In this document: positions 1 through 8,968 of the stretch, piece by piece
Numbering within the stretch: the first letter of the stretch is position 1
Layout of the letters: every line of letters starts with the position of its first letter
Source: Symbiodinium natans
Lineage: Eukaryota > Sar > Dinophyceae > Suessiales > Symbiodiniaceae
Reading direction: 5' to 3'
Assembly: GCA_905221605.1 (NCBI GenBank)
Contig: CAJNDS010000336.1
Location: 322,501 to 352,500, forward strand
Length of the DNA stretch: 30,000 bases
Made by a program: the position numbers and the translations under genes
The notes under the pieces: model-generated
What the model saw: the letters and a program-made list of their open reading frames with translations, nothing else
Told to the model about the DNA's origin: nothing
The model's database searches: none

Positions 1-2305
1 GTTTGGTAATCTGTTGCCAGAGATGTCTATCTTGAGCGACTGGGTTGATTCGTCTGAAGAGCCTAGTGTTGTCCATACCGGGGAGACTGCTCGCGGAATG
101 CATCTGTTTCACCAACTGTTGCGACGGGATACTCCAGTAGGGGTGGTGAATCTCAGCCACTGCCGGGGTCTTATCCGTATCTGCATGTTGTAGCCGCATA
201 TACGCTTCGGTCATAGCAACTTCCGCCCAGTGCAAGCTGGGCCGTCCCGATCTGTTCCCTCCGCTGATGAAGCGATACGCTTTCGACTGCATAAAAGTAC
301 TGGTCGCCTCATATGTATCAGGGTGACGGACAATGTGGCCAAGAAGCTTTAGCCTGTTAAAAGAGAACTGCTGCGACGGAGTGGGAAGTACTGTGAAGGC
401 ATTTGCACGTTCCGACAAGTATTCATTGGAACAAGGAGCCTCCGACGGTTGTAAAACCCGATGATAATAAGAAGACTTCACACGAAAAATCCTACGCAAA
501 TTTTTAAAGTGAAGAGAGTCAACTCTGCCTTGCTGAGAGGGTGCAGGACAACATGATTCCATGCCATATGCCAAAAATGACAGAATGATAGACTTGTACA
601 CGGTGAGCTTCCATTTTGTCGGGAGGCCAGCATGCGTGAAGAAAGGCTTTAGCAGCTTGGAAGCGTGTACTGCCCTGGAAATCCTTTTACTGGTGGTACT
701 CCTACTGTTGCAGGTAGCATCAAGAAATATGCCTAAATATTTCACCTCCTCCGCTAGCGGAACGTACTCTGTCGCTGCACGGCGCCCGCCGTTGCAACAA
801 CTGCAGTTACAATTGGCACCCGGATCGGGGGCATAAGAAACGCGGTTTTCAGAGTGAAGCTGCAAGTGCTTGCATTTATCGAGATTGAGCTGCAGACCAA
901 ACTGCAAAGCATGATGCTGTAAAAGATGCAGGAGCCGCGTGAGTTGAAGAGATGAACGTGAGAGCAGAACTGTATCATCGGCATACTCGAGGTCCCAAAG
1001 GCGCGAAGGGATATTAAGAACACCTGTAAGTACCCCAAACTGGCGCTCGTAAGAACACTCGACATCGTGGAACAAGCACGTGAGCACAACATCAAAAAGA
1101 TAAGGTGAGAGAGGACACCCCTGGCGCACGCCACGCGACTGCGAGCCCTGCTGCGATACGCAGCCCGAGTCACGAACTCGAAACTGCGGCGACTGGTAGA
1201 TGGACATTACAGCCCGTACAAAGGGGTCAGGGACGCCAAGCCTCACCAAAGACTGCTCAATCGCAGCAAAAGAAAGAGAATCAAAGGCCTTGGACCAGTC
1301 CAGAAATAGAACATGCAACGGCGAGACTTGCCGTTCGTGAGTTTCAATCAATCGTCGAAGAATATGTATAGGTTGCGTTGCTGAGCGGCCCCGCCTAAAT
1401 CCAAACTGAGAATCCCGAATTCGTGGGTCAATGTAGAAAGCCAGATGTTTCTGTAATAAAGAGGCGTATATTTTGTAGAAACAATCGCTGAGTGAAACAG
1501 GCCTGTAGTTGTCAAGCGACAGTGTGTCTTTTTTCACATCCTTAACCAACATGACCACATTTGACAGGCGCCACGCGTCGGGGATAGAAGCAGAGGTGAG
1601 GCATTTATTGTAATGAGACAAAAGGAAAACTCGGACTATATAAGGAGCTCTTTGATTGATGAGCTCTGCAGGAATTTCATCCGGTCCCGGAGCCTTCCCG
1701 GTTTGAAGCGCCTTGAGGCACTGGTAGAGGTCCTCTTCCGTGAACAACCGATAGATCTCAGGGATGACCGGATGGAGGGGCGGGCGCGGTTGGAAAACCT
1801 CTTCCCCACACTTCCAAACATGATTTGCGAGATATTCTCGAAAAACTTCCGCTCGCTGTTTGGTAGGCCGGAGTTTGCCACTCGTGTCCCGGATACCTGG
1901 AGGTTTCGGCGTGAATCCACGCCGGAGGTTGCGGAGAGTTGTCCATTGAGTGGGCGTGCTCTCATAGTCTGCGGAGAGCCGGGTATGAACAAAAGTCTTT
2001 TTATCCTTCCTGGCAGAAGCCTTGATACGTTTTCTGAAGGCCTTAACATCCTCCGGCGCGAGTCCCCCAGCATCGCGCAATTCGGCGATGAGTCCCAAAG
2101 TTGTTTTGGAAATCCATGGTTTGCGCGGAGTCAAAGGGAGGGCCGGAATAAGCTCCTTAGCTTCGGAAATTGCCTGACGCAAGAAAACGTTCTGCTCTTG
2201 CACCGATAATGAATCCCAGTTCGTCAGATCCAGATTGAACTCTGGGGGCCTGAGACTTCTGGAATGAGGTTGCGAAAAACGGCCTGTACGTCCTAGCGAA
2301 AATTT
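1..2305 (-). CDS. LINE reverse transcriptase (ORF2 second part), 3' truncated by window
   Basis: This frame is open from the slippery site to position 1, with no stop in my reading. After a linker, a KAPGPDEIPAELIN motif near 1670-1700 marks the start of the fingers. The RT motifs follow: NYRPVSLSDCFYKIY, FGFRRGRSATQP, LDWSKAFDSL near 1270-1305 (first catalytic Asp), GVRQGCPLSPYLF near 1100-1130 and YADD at 974-985 (catalytic Asp pair), then KYLGIFLD. A Cys-rich segment (CNCSCCNGG) lies between YADD and KYLG. The C-terminal part includes LKLLGHIVRHPD and a WQQI-type end, as in LINE C-terminal regions. The product would carry out target-primed reverse transcription. No initiation codon is expected if it is made by frameshifting. 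Confidence 0.9.
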
Positions 2306-4713
2306 CCCGAGTAGGCCACTCGGTCTGCATACTCATTCCCGGGTATGCCCACATGCGAGGGGACCTTGTCCACATGAACGTTGAACGTAATGCGCATAGC
2401 GACCCAATACCTTTGGAGCCTGGAAATAAGTCTGTAGTGCGTAGCAGGCAGGGAGCGCGCACGTAAAATATCAAAAACGTACTGAGAGTCCGTGTAAACA
2501 TGTATCCTTTGTCCCTCCGGAAAGCCCGAAAAGTACAACAAGTAATCGAAAAGCTCAATCAGCACCTGAAGCTCAGCAGTATTGTTGGAAGATACCTCCG
2601 CCCCAGCGAACTCCGGGAAATCCGGGTTCGTTCTCACTTTGCCATGGGAAGTAATCCAATCCGAAGTTGGTTTGGGATGCAACGCAAAAGCGAGTAGAAT
2701 GGGGGAGACCACAAACCCCCAACCCGCTGGGTTCGTCTGGGAGATCACCCTGTTATTGGGGCAAGAGCCATCTGTGTAAGCCAACACATGCCCTTCCACC
2801 GAAGCTACAGGATCGAAAGAATGGTTACATAAACTTAGAAGAGAAGACTCCAACTTGTCATAGTACTGGGAGGTTTGAGTGTAGTCCGGCATCGGTGGGG
2901 TACTGGGCGGGGGTCGACGCGCCGGGAGAGCGACCCCAATGGAGCAAATTATGGGCAAGTGCCGAGAATTCACAGCTTGTTGAAAGTGACTTGAGATGTC
3001 TTCAACGGCAAAAACCGGCGCCAAGGCCGTGATAACATAGTCCAATGTGGTCCACTCTGAGACATTCGGGCGCTCCAAAAAATGGTCCGAGCATGTGGTT
3101 TCTTTGTACGTAACCCTACGCGCAGGACGATTTTGCATAAACGTTTGAGGGAGTTTCAAATCAAAACTCTGTAACACTTCCAGCAAGTGAATTGCATTAT
3201 CTCGTTCTGAAGTGTCAATGGAAAGCCTCTTACCCCACACAGTAGGCCCTATGTGGACTCCAGTAGAGTCGAGCTGAGGGTCCAATCTAGAATTGAAGTC
3301 TCCCATAACCAACAGGTTTTCTGGCGAGCTGACATCTACCAAGTGCTCAGTGAACATGTCCCAGAATTCCCGCTTTCGGCGTACATCCTCTGCGGCATCC
3401 TGAACTAAACTAGGAGCATAAGCACAGTAAACGAGAAGTGGTTTAGGAGAGGTATTGATCTCGACTGAGCACAACCGAGGGCTAATGGGTAAGAAGGACT
3501 TAACGTACGGACGGAGCTCAGGGGAAACAATGAACCCAACACCATGGTTGGGCGAAGTTGGGGCAGCACTGTGGAGGACCAGAAACCCTGACTTAGAGAA
3601 CTCCTGGGGGTTAGATGCGTGTGTTTCCTGCATTGCAAGCAAGTGAACCGATTGCTTCTGCATGAAGGAAAAGATTTGATCATATTTTGCAATCTCGCGA
3701 AGCCCCTCAACGTTCCACGACGCCAGGCGGAGTGACCGAGCAAAGAGCTTACAAGGCGCGACCGCCGACGACAACACGAGTCGACAAAGCGACGCATTGT
3801 TGGCTTGATGCTGATGAGACTTGATCTGTTTTCGAGTTCGTTCGTAAACTGCTGCACGCGGCTGTGGCGGGGGGGGCATCAAAAAGGGGTGGTCAGCCTT
3901 ACCATTACCCCAGCCCTTGGAATGTGCACGGTATGACCTTCTAGCCTCTGCTCGAGAGCTTCTGTATTTCTGTAGCCTTCTGTCTACTGCTTCCGCACTG
4001 CGGAAACCCCTATGACTATGTCCCCCGAAAGCATTGCGGTTTTCGCTGCCGCTCGTCGTAACTCGAAGAGATGAGATAACTGAATGGAGGAGTGGATCAG
4101 CATGACGACGGCGGCATCCCGGCTCACCCCGACTGGAGGCAACCGCTTTCCGTAGGCTGTAATACATCTTTGGAGAAGAATACGAATCGGAACAAAAGAC
4201 ATAGTATATACCTCGTCTATAGACGAAAGCCTCAAAACAGTCAGAATACTCAACAAACTTAAACACCTTCATTCCGTTGTAAAGATTAGTACAAGTCTGC
4301 CACATTCGCGATTTGTAGTGCGGCTTCTGCCAGTCACGGATTGTGTACCAATTGCCGCGGAGAGAATGCATTATCCTGTTTCGCTTCTTTCGAGAGCAGT
4401 AATCATTCAAACAAACGGAGCGTGTTGCTGCTGAGATCCGCGTGGCCGCGGCGTGCCATTTACACGCCGCGCCAGAAAAAAGGATGGGCATGCGAATGCG
4501 CTGGCCACTCCGCCCCTCCAGGGCAAGTAGCCTCACTGTCGTAACCGTATGTGCATAAGACTGAAGCCGTTCACTAATAACCGTATTTGGCGCGCCTAAC
4601 CGTATCTGCATCATAGGTGCGAGCGCATAAGACTGAAGCCGCATGCTCATAGCCGTATCTGGTGCATCTAACCGTATCTGCATCATAGGTGCGGGTAAGC
4701 TGTAAAGGAGCAT
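2293..4713 (-). CDS. LINE ORF2 first part: AP-type endonuclease followed by RNase H
   Basis: 806 residues from an ATG at 4713. Residues 1-55 hold a 24-residue tandem repeat (APMMQIRL...RLQSYA). Residues 56-325 are basic and unrecognised. Residues about 328-590 are an exonuclease-endonuclease-phosphatase domain: N334 in SWNVEGL, E363 in MQETHA, Y429/Y432, D472 and N474 in GDFNSRL, D558 in TLDYV and H585. The last motif reads SRH where the family usually has SDH, so one catalytic-region Asp is replaced. Residues about 640-800 are an RNase H with D648 (YTDGS), E714 (NTAELQ), D742 (YTDSQY), H787 (VPSHVGIPGNE) and D797, all present. The endonuclease would nick target DNA for priming; the RNase H would remove template RNA. 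The stop TAG at 2293 follows a slippery sequence. Confidence 0.88.
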   Translation of the reverse strand: MLLYSLPAPMMQIRLDAPDTAMSMRLQSYALAPMMQIRLGAPNTVISERLQSYAHTVTTVRLLALEGRSGQRIRMPILFSGAACKWHAAATRISAATRSVCLNDYCSRKKRNRIMHSLRGNWYTIRDWQKPHYKSRMWQTCTNLYNGMKVFKFVEYSDCFEAFVYRRGIYYVFCSDSYSSPKMYYSLRKAVASSRGEPGCRRRHADPLLHSVISSLRVTTSGSENRNAFGGHSHRGFRSAEAVDRRLQKYRSSRAEARRSYRAHSKGWGNGKADHPFLMPPPPQPRAAVYERTRKQIKSHQHQANNASLCRLVLSSAVAPCKLFARSLRLASWNVEGLREIAKYDQIFSFMQKQSVHLLAMQETHASNPQEFSKSGFLVLHSAAPTSPNHGVGFIVSPELRPYVKSFLPISPRLCSVEINTSPKPLLVYCAYAPSLVQDAAEDVRRKREFWDMFTEHLVDVSSPENLLVMGDFNSRLDPQLDSTGVHIGPTVWGKRLSIDTSERDNAIHLLEVLQSFDLKLPQTFMQNRPARRVTYKETTCSDHFLERPNVSEWTTLDYVITALAPVFAVEDISSHFQQAVNSRHLPIICSIGVALPARRPPPSTPPMPDYTQTSQYYDKLESSLLSLCNHSFDPVASVEGHVLAYTDGSCPNNRVISQTNPAGWGFVVSPILLAFALHPKPTSDWITSHGKVRTNPDFPEFAGAEVSSNNTAELQVLIELFDYLLYFSGFPEGQRIHVYTDSQYVFDILRARSLPATHYRLISRLQRYWVAMRITFNVHVDKVPSHVGIPGNEYADRVAYSGNFR
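2299..2308 (-). other. Candidate -1 ribosomal frameshift site GGGAAATTTT
   Basis: The minus strand reads TCG GGA AAT TTT CGC TAG in the endonuclease/RNase H frame. G GGA AAT and A AAT TTT both fit the X XXY YYZ slippery pattern in the correct phase, one codon before the TAG. A -1 slip enters exactly the frame that is open to position 1 and encodes the RT. A single-base mutation is the alternative explanation. Confidence 0.5.
4553..4693. repeat. Two tandem 72-bp copies at the start of LINE ORF2
   Basis: The string GCATAAGACTGAAGCCG begins at 4553 and 4625, and CGTATCTGCATCATAGGTGC begins at 4601 and 4673, both 72 bp apart. The unit is 24 codons, so the duplication keeps the frame and appears as two related 24-residue blocks at the N terminus. 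Confidence 0.85.
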
Positions 4714-4734
4714 ACATAGACTGAGCGAAAGATA

Positions 4735-4740
4735 TAGTCA
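4735..4740 (-). other. TGA CTA between LINE ORF1 and ORF2 in one frame
   Basis: The ORF1 tail stops at TGA (4740-4738), immediately followed by CTA. The same frame stays open and reaches the ORF2 ATG at 4713 eight codons later. UGA-CUA is a known leaky stop context in several viral and cellular mRNAs. Readthrough would fuse ORF1 to ORF2; separate initiation at 4713 is the simpler alternative. Confidence 0.35.
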
Positions 4741-6580
4741 CCAATCACGCTGGTATTGATAACGTCTGGGCTGCCTGTGCTGGGAGGGGCTGCGATCCCG
4801 AACGTCGCGGCGATCATCACGAACATCTCTGCGAGCATCACGAACATCTCGGAAACTTCTCCGATCTTGATGTCGGTAATACCGCTCGTCTGAGCCAAAG
4901 TCCTCATCATACTCCTCCCGATGATTGCTGGCTCGTCTGCGGGTATCTCGAGAGCCCTGGAATTCCATGTCCACATCCCTGTCTCGCATCTGCGGATCAT
5001 GAAAAGTGGAGCTGCCTCTTCCTTTGCCGCTCTTCCCTTTACCCTTCGCGTAACCCTTGCGCTTGTCTCCACCATGAGATCCCACACCCGGCCCGTAGTC
5101 TGCAGGGTTGGTGCCGCGAGCAAACTGCGCGGAATTGACGACCTGACCCAGCCCTCCATACCCCTTGTGAATAAATCCGGGGTCTGTCCTCAACTTATCT
5201 GCCAGCGCGGGGTCCAGAACATTGTGCTCGATAGAATACGGGAACATGTGGAAGGCCTCCTCTGGGCCGACATTGGAGTAGTCGAATGATGATGTGTGAT
5301 GGAATCGAGCCAGTGTGGTTGTGTGTGTGTGTGCTGGCGTGAGTAATTGCCTGCAGGAGTATGAGTGTACTCATCATGCGCTCATTGAAATGACGTCCAA
5401 AGGATGACTGTAGCGAGGTCACAAGATCGGGCTGGACAAGCAGAATGCATCGAAACTCCCCTCGGAAAGGAAGGTAAACAACCTGCGCCAAGACCATATC
5501 CTCATCACACTCCTCCGGGGTTTTTATCTGTAGGGAGGACAAATCTGTACGGAAGGAGGTGGAGCCATAAGGAGGTGGAGAAATGTCCGAAAGCATGTCC
5601 AGCAAGGCATAATACGGCTGCCTCTCCAAACGAGTTGAGAAAGGAACATCTTTCTCAACTCGTATCTTTCGATCATTGCCCCGGTCCTGGTAGTCTCGCC
5701 AGTATCTTGCGCCTTTCCGAAAAGCCATGACAAACTCGCGGCTTCCCTGCATCTGCAAAAAGACAACCCTCAGGATCGCGGCATTCGGAGAGAGAATGTG
5801 GGTTGAGCAAGATTGGACCGCATGGTGAAAATCCAGACCAGCCACCCCGCACAGGAACTGCAGGTTTCCCTGTATGGAAGAATAATTCGCGAACGGAGGG
5901 ATGTTATGCAAGAGAACCGTGCGTTGGCAGATTTCGCCCTCAAGGTTACTCAACTGCATCTGGTGTAAATTCAAAGCTTGTAGCACGCATGGCGCCTTCC
6001 GATTGGACATAGCCGTCACGGCATCCGCTAACATGTTGAAACTGGGCTGCACATGACGCTCATGATAAAATTTGATTGCAGAGTCCAATGTGTCCCCGGT
6101 CATTTCCCTCTGCTTGAAATCCTCAGCCAGAGTAGGCGGGTTGTCGGGCGCGGGAATTTCGGCTGTATGAAACTCCATAAACTCTCCTGACGGCGTGAGC
6201 CGTGCAGCCTTTGATTGCCGCTTGAATCGTTGAAGAGCTGCCTTAACTTCAGGACGTTTCTCGAGTTCCCGCCGATAGTTTGGATCCATGTCACCCCATT
6301 CCAGACTGGAATAATCAACCTCCTCCTCTTTGATGGGTCCTGCGGGCGCTGTGCCTGTAATTTGACTAATGTCAGATAAGTTGGACACTGCAGCGCGTTT
6401 CTTAACCTCGAACATCGCATCAACAATCATGGACGTGGTGAGTTCCCGTTTCTCTGAACCATCAGGGAGACGATGTACCAAGAAGATTTGATCGTCCGGG
6501 TGATATTCCACTGAAACTGATGAGGAAATCATTTGCACTCGCGTGGCTTTTTCATGTGGTTGCGCTCCGGCTTCATTCAT
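4738..6580 (-). CDS. LINE ORF1 protein, RRM-like nucleic-acid binding, frame change in a GT microsatellite
   Basis: The reading frame starts at the ATG at 6580 (MNEAGAQPHE) and runs 461 residues to 5195. Residues about 220-290 resemble an RRM: RTVLLHNIPPF looks like RNP2 and ILRVVFLQMQGSREFVMAF like the RNP1 strand. A segment with IRVEKDVPFSTRLERQPYYALL follows, similar in style to the domain after the RRM in L1-type ORF1 proteins. Downstream of the GT repeat at 5321-5333 the protein-like sequence moves to another frame (LARFHHTSSFDYSNVGPEEA, then MFPYSIEHNV) and ends at 4738. That tail is basic: a Lys/Gly run (KGYAKGKGKSGKGRG) followed by Arg/Asp repeats (RDVRDARRDVRDDRRDVRD). Losing or gaining repeat units would explain the frame change; a sequencing error is also possible. 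I infer an RNA chaperone or packaging role by analogy with L1. Confidence 0.75.
5321..5333. repeat. GT dinucleotide repeat inside LINE ORF1
   Basis: A short GT run interrupts ORF1 exactly where its frame changes. On the minus strand it reads as His/Thr codons (THTHNHT). Net loss of one 2-bp unit would account for the shift. This is inference from the two flanking open frames. Confidence 0.7.
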
Positions 6581-6612
6581 TGCTTCAAAGTTGGTGCTAG
6601 GCTCTGGACTGC

Positions 6613-6628
6613 CTACGGTGCTTGAGCC
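6613..6628 (-). other. Possible degenerate spliced-leader relic upstream of LINE ORF1
   Basis: The minus strand reads GGCTCAAG followed by CACCGTAG about 35 bases upstream of the ORF1 ATG. GGCTCAAG is the 3' end and CCGTAG the 5' start of the dinoflagellate spliced leader, so the order looks like two leader copies in tandem, as in relic leaders of recycled mRNAs. The match is short and could be chance. Confidence 0.3.
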
Positions 6629-6701
6629 TCTTCACTTTGAGTAGCCCAATCTTCCCCCCACCCCTCCCTCGAACCTCTAAAAAGACCCCAAAATAAATGT
6701 T

Positions 6702-6706
6702 AAGAA
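6702..6706. repeat. Left target-site duplication of the Copia element (AAGAA)
   Basis: AAGAA lies directly outside the left LTR and recurs directly outside the right LTR at 16474-16478. Five base pairs is the usual Copia target duplication length. Confidence 0.85.
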
Positions 6707-6934
6707 AGTTGAACAGGTCAGAACCTGACCTAAGCCTGAAAGGGGAAGGACCAGACACAACCAAAAGAAGGGTTTAGGGACCCTCAAAGCCCTCAACCCT
6801 GCGCGCAAGCCGCACCTCATGCGGCCTTTTTGCTTGAGCCTTGAGCCAAAAGTCAGAAGGTAAGCCATCCTGATCTGCATAACATGACTATACATACATC
6901 ACTTTACAGGAAGGAAGCTCGTGATTCTTCAACT
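6707..6934 (-). repeat. 3' LTR (228 bp)
   Basis: Starts AGTTGAA and ends TTCAACT on the plus strand, a perfect 7-bp inverted repeat. It matches 16246-16473 except for A/G differences near 6728 and 6773. Inside it lies a TTTAGGG unit and, on the sense strand, a spliced-leader-like TTTTGGCTCAAG. The LTR should hold promoter and polyadenylation signals, but I cannot place them. Confidence 0.93.
6840..6851 (-). other. Spliced-leader 3'-end match in the 3' LTR
   Basis: The minus strand reads TTTTGGCTCAAG, identical to the last 12 bases of the dinoflagellate trans-spliced leader, and is followed by a second GGCTCAAG overlapping by two bases. It is in the sense orientation of the element. Confidence 0.65.
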
Positions 6935-6943
6935 CCCCCCTTC
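6935..6943 (-). other. Polypurine tract
   Basis: The minus strand reads GAAGGGGGG directly against the 3' LTR, the expected place and composition for the plus-strand DNA primer of reverse transcription. Confidence 0.75.
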
Positions 6944-7432
6944 ATGTTTGCAGATTCTCAAGTCCTAGAGCTCATTTGAAGCTCGATTCTGGACTTCAGG
7001 AAGCAACAGCTACGAGCTCAACTCTGCAGCCAAACCTACTGCCGATTGAAGTACAGGCTTAGCCATGTACAAATTGAATCCGGTATCTCAGGTGATCGGG
7101 CTGAAACGTAGACTCAATAAACCTTTAAGGTAATTCTACCTGCGATCTATACAAAACTACTCTCAACCGGTGCAGGACTGTGCTCAGGCGGAGTCAGAGC
7201 GGCGCTTGGGAGCAGCCGTACACTGACACAACGCAGTGCAAGGCTGAGGGCAGGCAAGAAGTGCAGGATGAGATCCTCAAGAACTCATTCAGATGACACA
7301 GGGATGATGGCTCATATCCAAGTGTCTGCAAAAGCACGATGATGGAGGTAGCGCAGGAGCAGCTTGACAACCATCACAAACATATCACCCAAGGAATTTT
7401 CAAAAGACTTCAGGTGACAGGGAAGTGCATGC
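6944..7432 (-). other. Copia 3' untranslated region
   Basis: About 490 bp between the RNase H stop and the polypurine tract. I see no protein-like open frame, tRNA or strong repeat here. It is probably 3' untranslated sequence. Confidence 0.6.
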
Positions 7433-8968
7433 TTAGATGGGAACATCTGGCAGATGCTCAGTGGAGATGTGGAGCAACTTCAGTGCATGAGCCCACTTCT
7501 GGACCGAAAGAGCCTTCGTCAAAGGATCACCTTTCTGGTCATTAGTGTTGACATAGCCCAGTTCAACATCATCGTTGTCGTTCACAGCTTCGCACGTAGA
7601 TGAAACGTTGATGCGATGAGTTTTGGACAAATGCCTCAGCTTAGCTGAATATCCTTTACGGACAATGGCAATGCAAGCTTCATTATCTTCACGACACAAG
7701 AGCTTAATGCCAGGGATTATGGTTTGCCAAACTTCAAGTAATGGCAAGGCATCATTGAACAGCGCACTGCTCAAGGACACGAATTCTGCTTCGGTAGAGC
7801 TCCTTGAGACCACTTTCTGTCTCTTGCTGGACCATGACAGAAGAGCAAATGAGTTGCTTCCTTCAAGGGCAACGATATACCCACTTGTGGAACGCGCGGT
7901 GTCAGGACAGCCGCCGAAATCTGAATCCACATACAGGGCAAGGTGCAAAGATGAAGCTGGGTCGTGGACAAACATCACAGGGTTGTATTGAACCGTCGCA
8001 GCAATGTAACCCACCAACCTGGCAACCCTTTTATCATCGTTCACTGACCAACGACAGACATTGGTCGTGAGGGTAGTGACGGCCACCATAAGATCTGGGC
8101 GATTCAAACGTGCAAGCCACAGAATCTTCATCAGGATGCGAGCGGCGCTGTCAGCAAGAGAGCCCCGAGCATCATTATCACTTAGTGATAGAGCTCCTGG
8201 GTCAACATGCGGGGTCCTCTGGTGCTTAACAGCGGAACCAACCAAGGATTCATACAAGTCAACACACTGTTTGGCGAAGTCTTCAGTTTCCAACGCAAGG
8301 GCTGGTTGATTGTCATACAAGACGTGGCGATGACTGCGACCAAGCACTCTGGTGAGAGGAGCATAAGGCTCGAGGTCAACTTGTTTCGACAAGGAACTCC
8401 AGAAACCTTTATGCTTCGACAACTTCCCGCTCAATGTGAGGTCGTCAACATATACGCACAAGATCAGATCCAATGTGGGAAAATAATACACAGAAGGAAG
8501 GTTGGGGAATTCAATTCCACCAAGACCAGTGAGAATGCCATGCAAATGCCTTTGCCAATGCGCTGATGACTCAGGGTGTCCATACAAGGCCTTGTAGAGC
8601 GGTGCACAGGGCTGAATTACGTCTCTCTTGGAAGCTGGGACGAGTTCTGGTGGCAAGAGGACGAAAGTTCGGTTTTTGCTCTTCAAGGCTGCTTGTGTAT
8701 ACCCCTTAATGGCGTCGCTAGTTGTCACACCATGAGATTCGAGAAGACCGAATCCAATGACCGTGTTCAGTCCCTCAAGCGAAGAAGGGGCAGACGCGAA
8801 GAGTTCTTCGAATACAGCAGACATTCCAGTCTGGTCACGTATATCGTCTCCACGAAAGACGATACGCGCCTTAAGCTTCCAAGAATCAGGCTCTAGTTCG
8901 GCGCCTTTCACACTCATGATGACCATCAAGTTTCCGAGTGGATCACATTGGAAGTCCTGCGAGCCCAT
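7433..8968 (-). CDS. Copia reverse transcriptase and RNase H
   Basis: About 511 residues. The RT begins with WKLKARIVFRGDDIRDQTG (residues 30-48), then SDAIKGYTQAAL with the first catalytic Asp (D85), PLYKALYGHPESSAHW (123-138) in place of the usual LYGLKQ motif, and YVDDLTLSG (173-181) with the Asp pair. RNase H follows: D348/D350 in LYVDSDFGG, E393 in SSTEAEFVSL and D428 in REDNEAC. The frame differs from the upstream frame (8926-9900), and the two overlap at 8926-8968, where a net -1 change is needed. I see no slippery site there, so this is a break or a sequencing error. The ATG at 8968 is not a natural start. Confidence 0.9.
   Translation of the reverse strand: MGSQDFQCDPLGNLMVIMSVKGAELEPDSWKLKARIVFRGDDIRDQTGMSAVFEELFASAPSSLEGLNTVIGFGLLESHGVTTSDAIKGYTQAALKSKNRTFVLLPPELVPASKRDVIQPCAPLYKALYGHPESSAHWQRHLHGILTGLGGIEFPNLPSVYYFPTLDLILCVYVDDLTLSGKLSKHKGFWSSLSKQVDLEPYAPLTRVLGRSHRHVLYDNQPALALETEDFAKQCVDLYESLVGSAVKHQRTPHVDPGALSLSDNDARGSLADSAARILMKILWLARLNRPDLMVAVTTLTTNVCRWSVNDDKRVARLVGYIAATVQYNPVMFVHDPASSLHLALYVDSDFGGCPDTARSTSGYIVALEGSNSFALLSWSSKRQKVVSRSSTEAEFVSLSSALFNDALPLLEVWQTIIPGIKLLCREDNEACIAIVRKGYSAKLRHLSKTHRINVSSTCEAVNDNDDVELGYVNTNDQKGDPLTKALSVQKWAHALKLLHISTEHLPDVPI

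Larger units (their letters stand above)
1..6706 (-). mobile_element. LINE retrotransposon (EN, RNase H, RT), 3' end outside window
   Basis: This is a non-LTR retrotransposon read on the minus strand. In transcription order it holds ORF1 (RRM-like domain plus basic tail), an AP-type endonuclease, an RNase H and a reverse transcriptase. No stop occurs in the RT frame down to position 1, so the 3' end, 3' UTR and target duplication lie outside the window. The Copia element at 6707-16473 was inserted close upstream of ORF1, so any remaining LINE 5' sequence would continue at 16479. The coding parts are well preserved: one dinucleotide-repeat frameshift in ORF1, one TGA between ORF1 and ORF2, and one -1 frame change before the RT. 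Confidence 0.9.

Noticed and set aside
1613-2209. Plus-strand open frame of 198 codons opposite the LINE RT
   Set aside because: It is the antisense of the RT linker, which has clear protein-family motifs on the minus strand.
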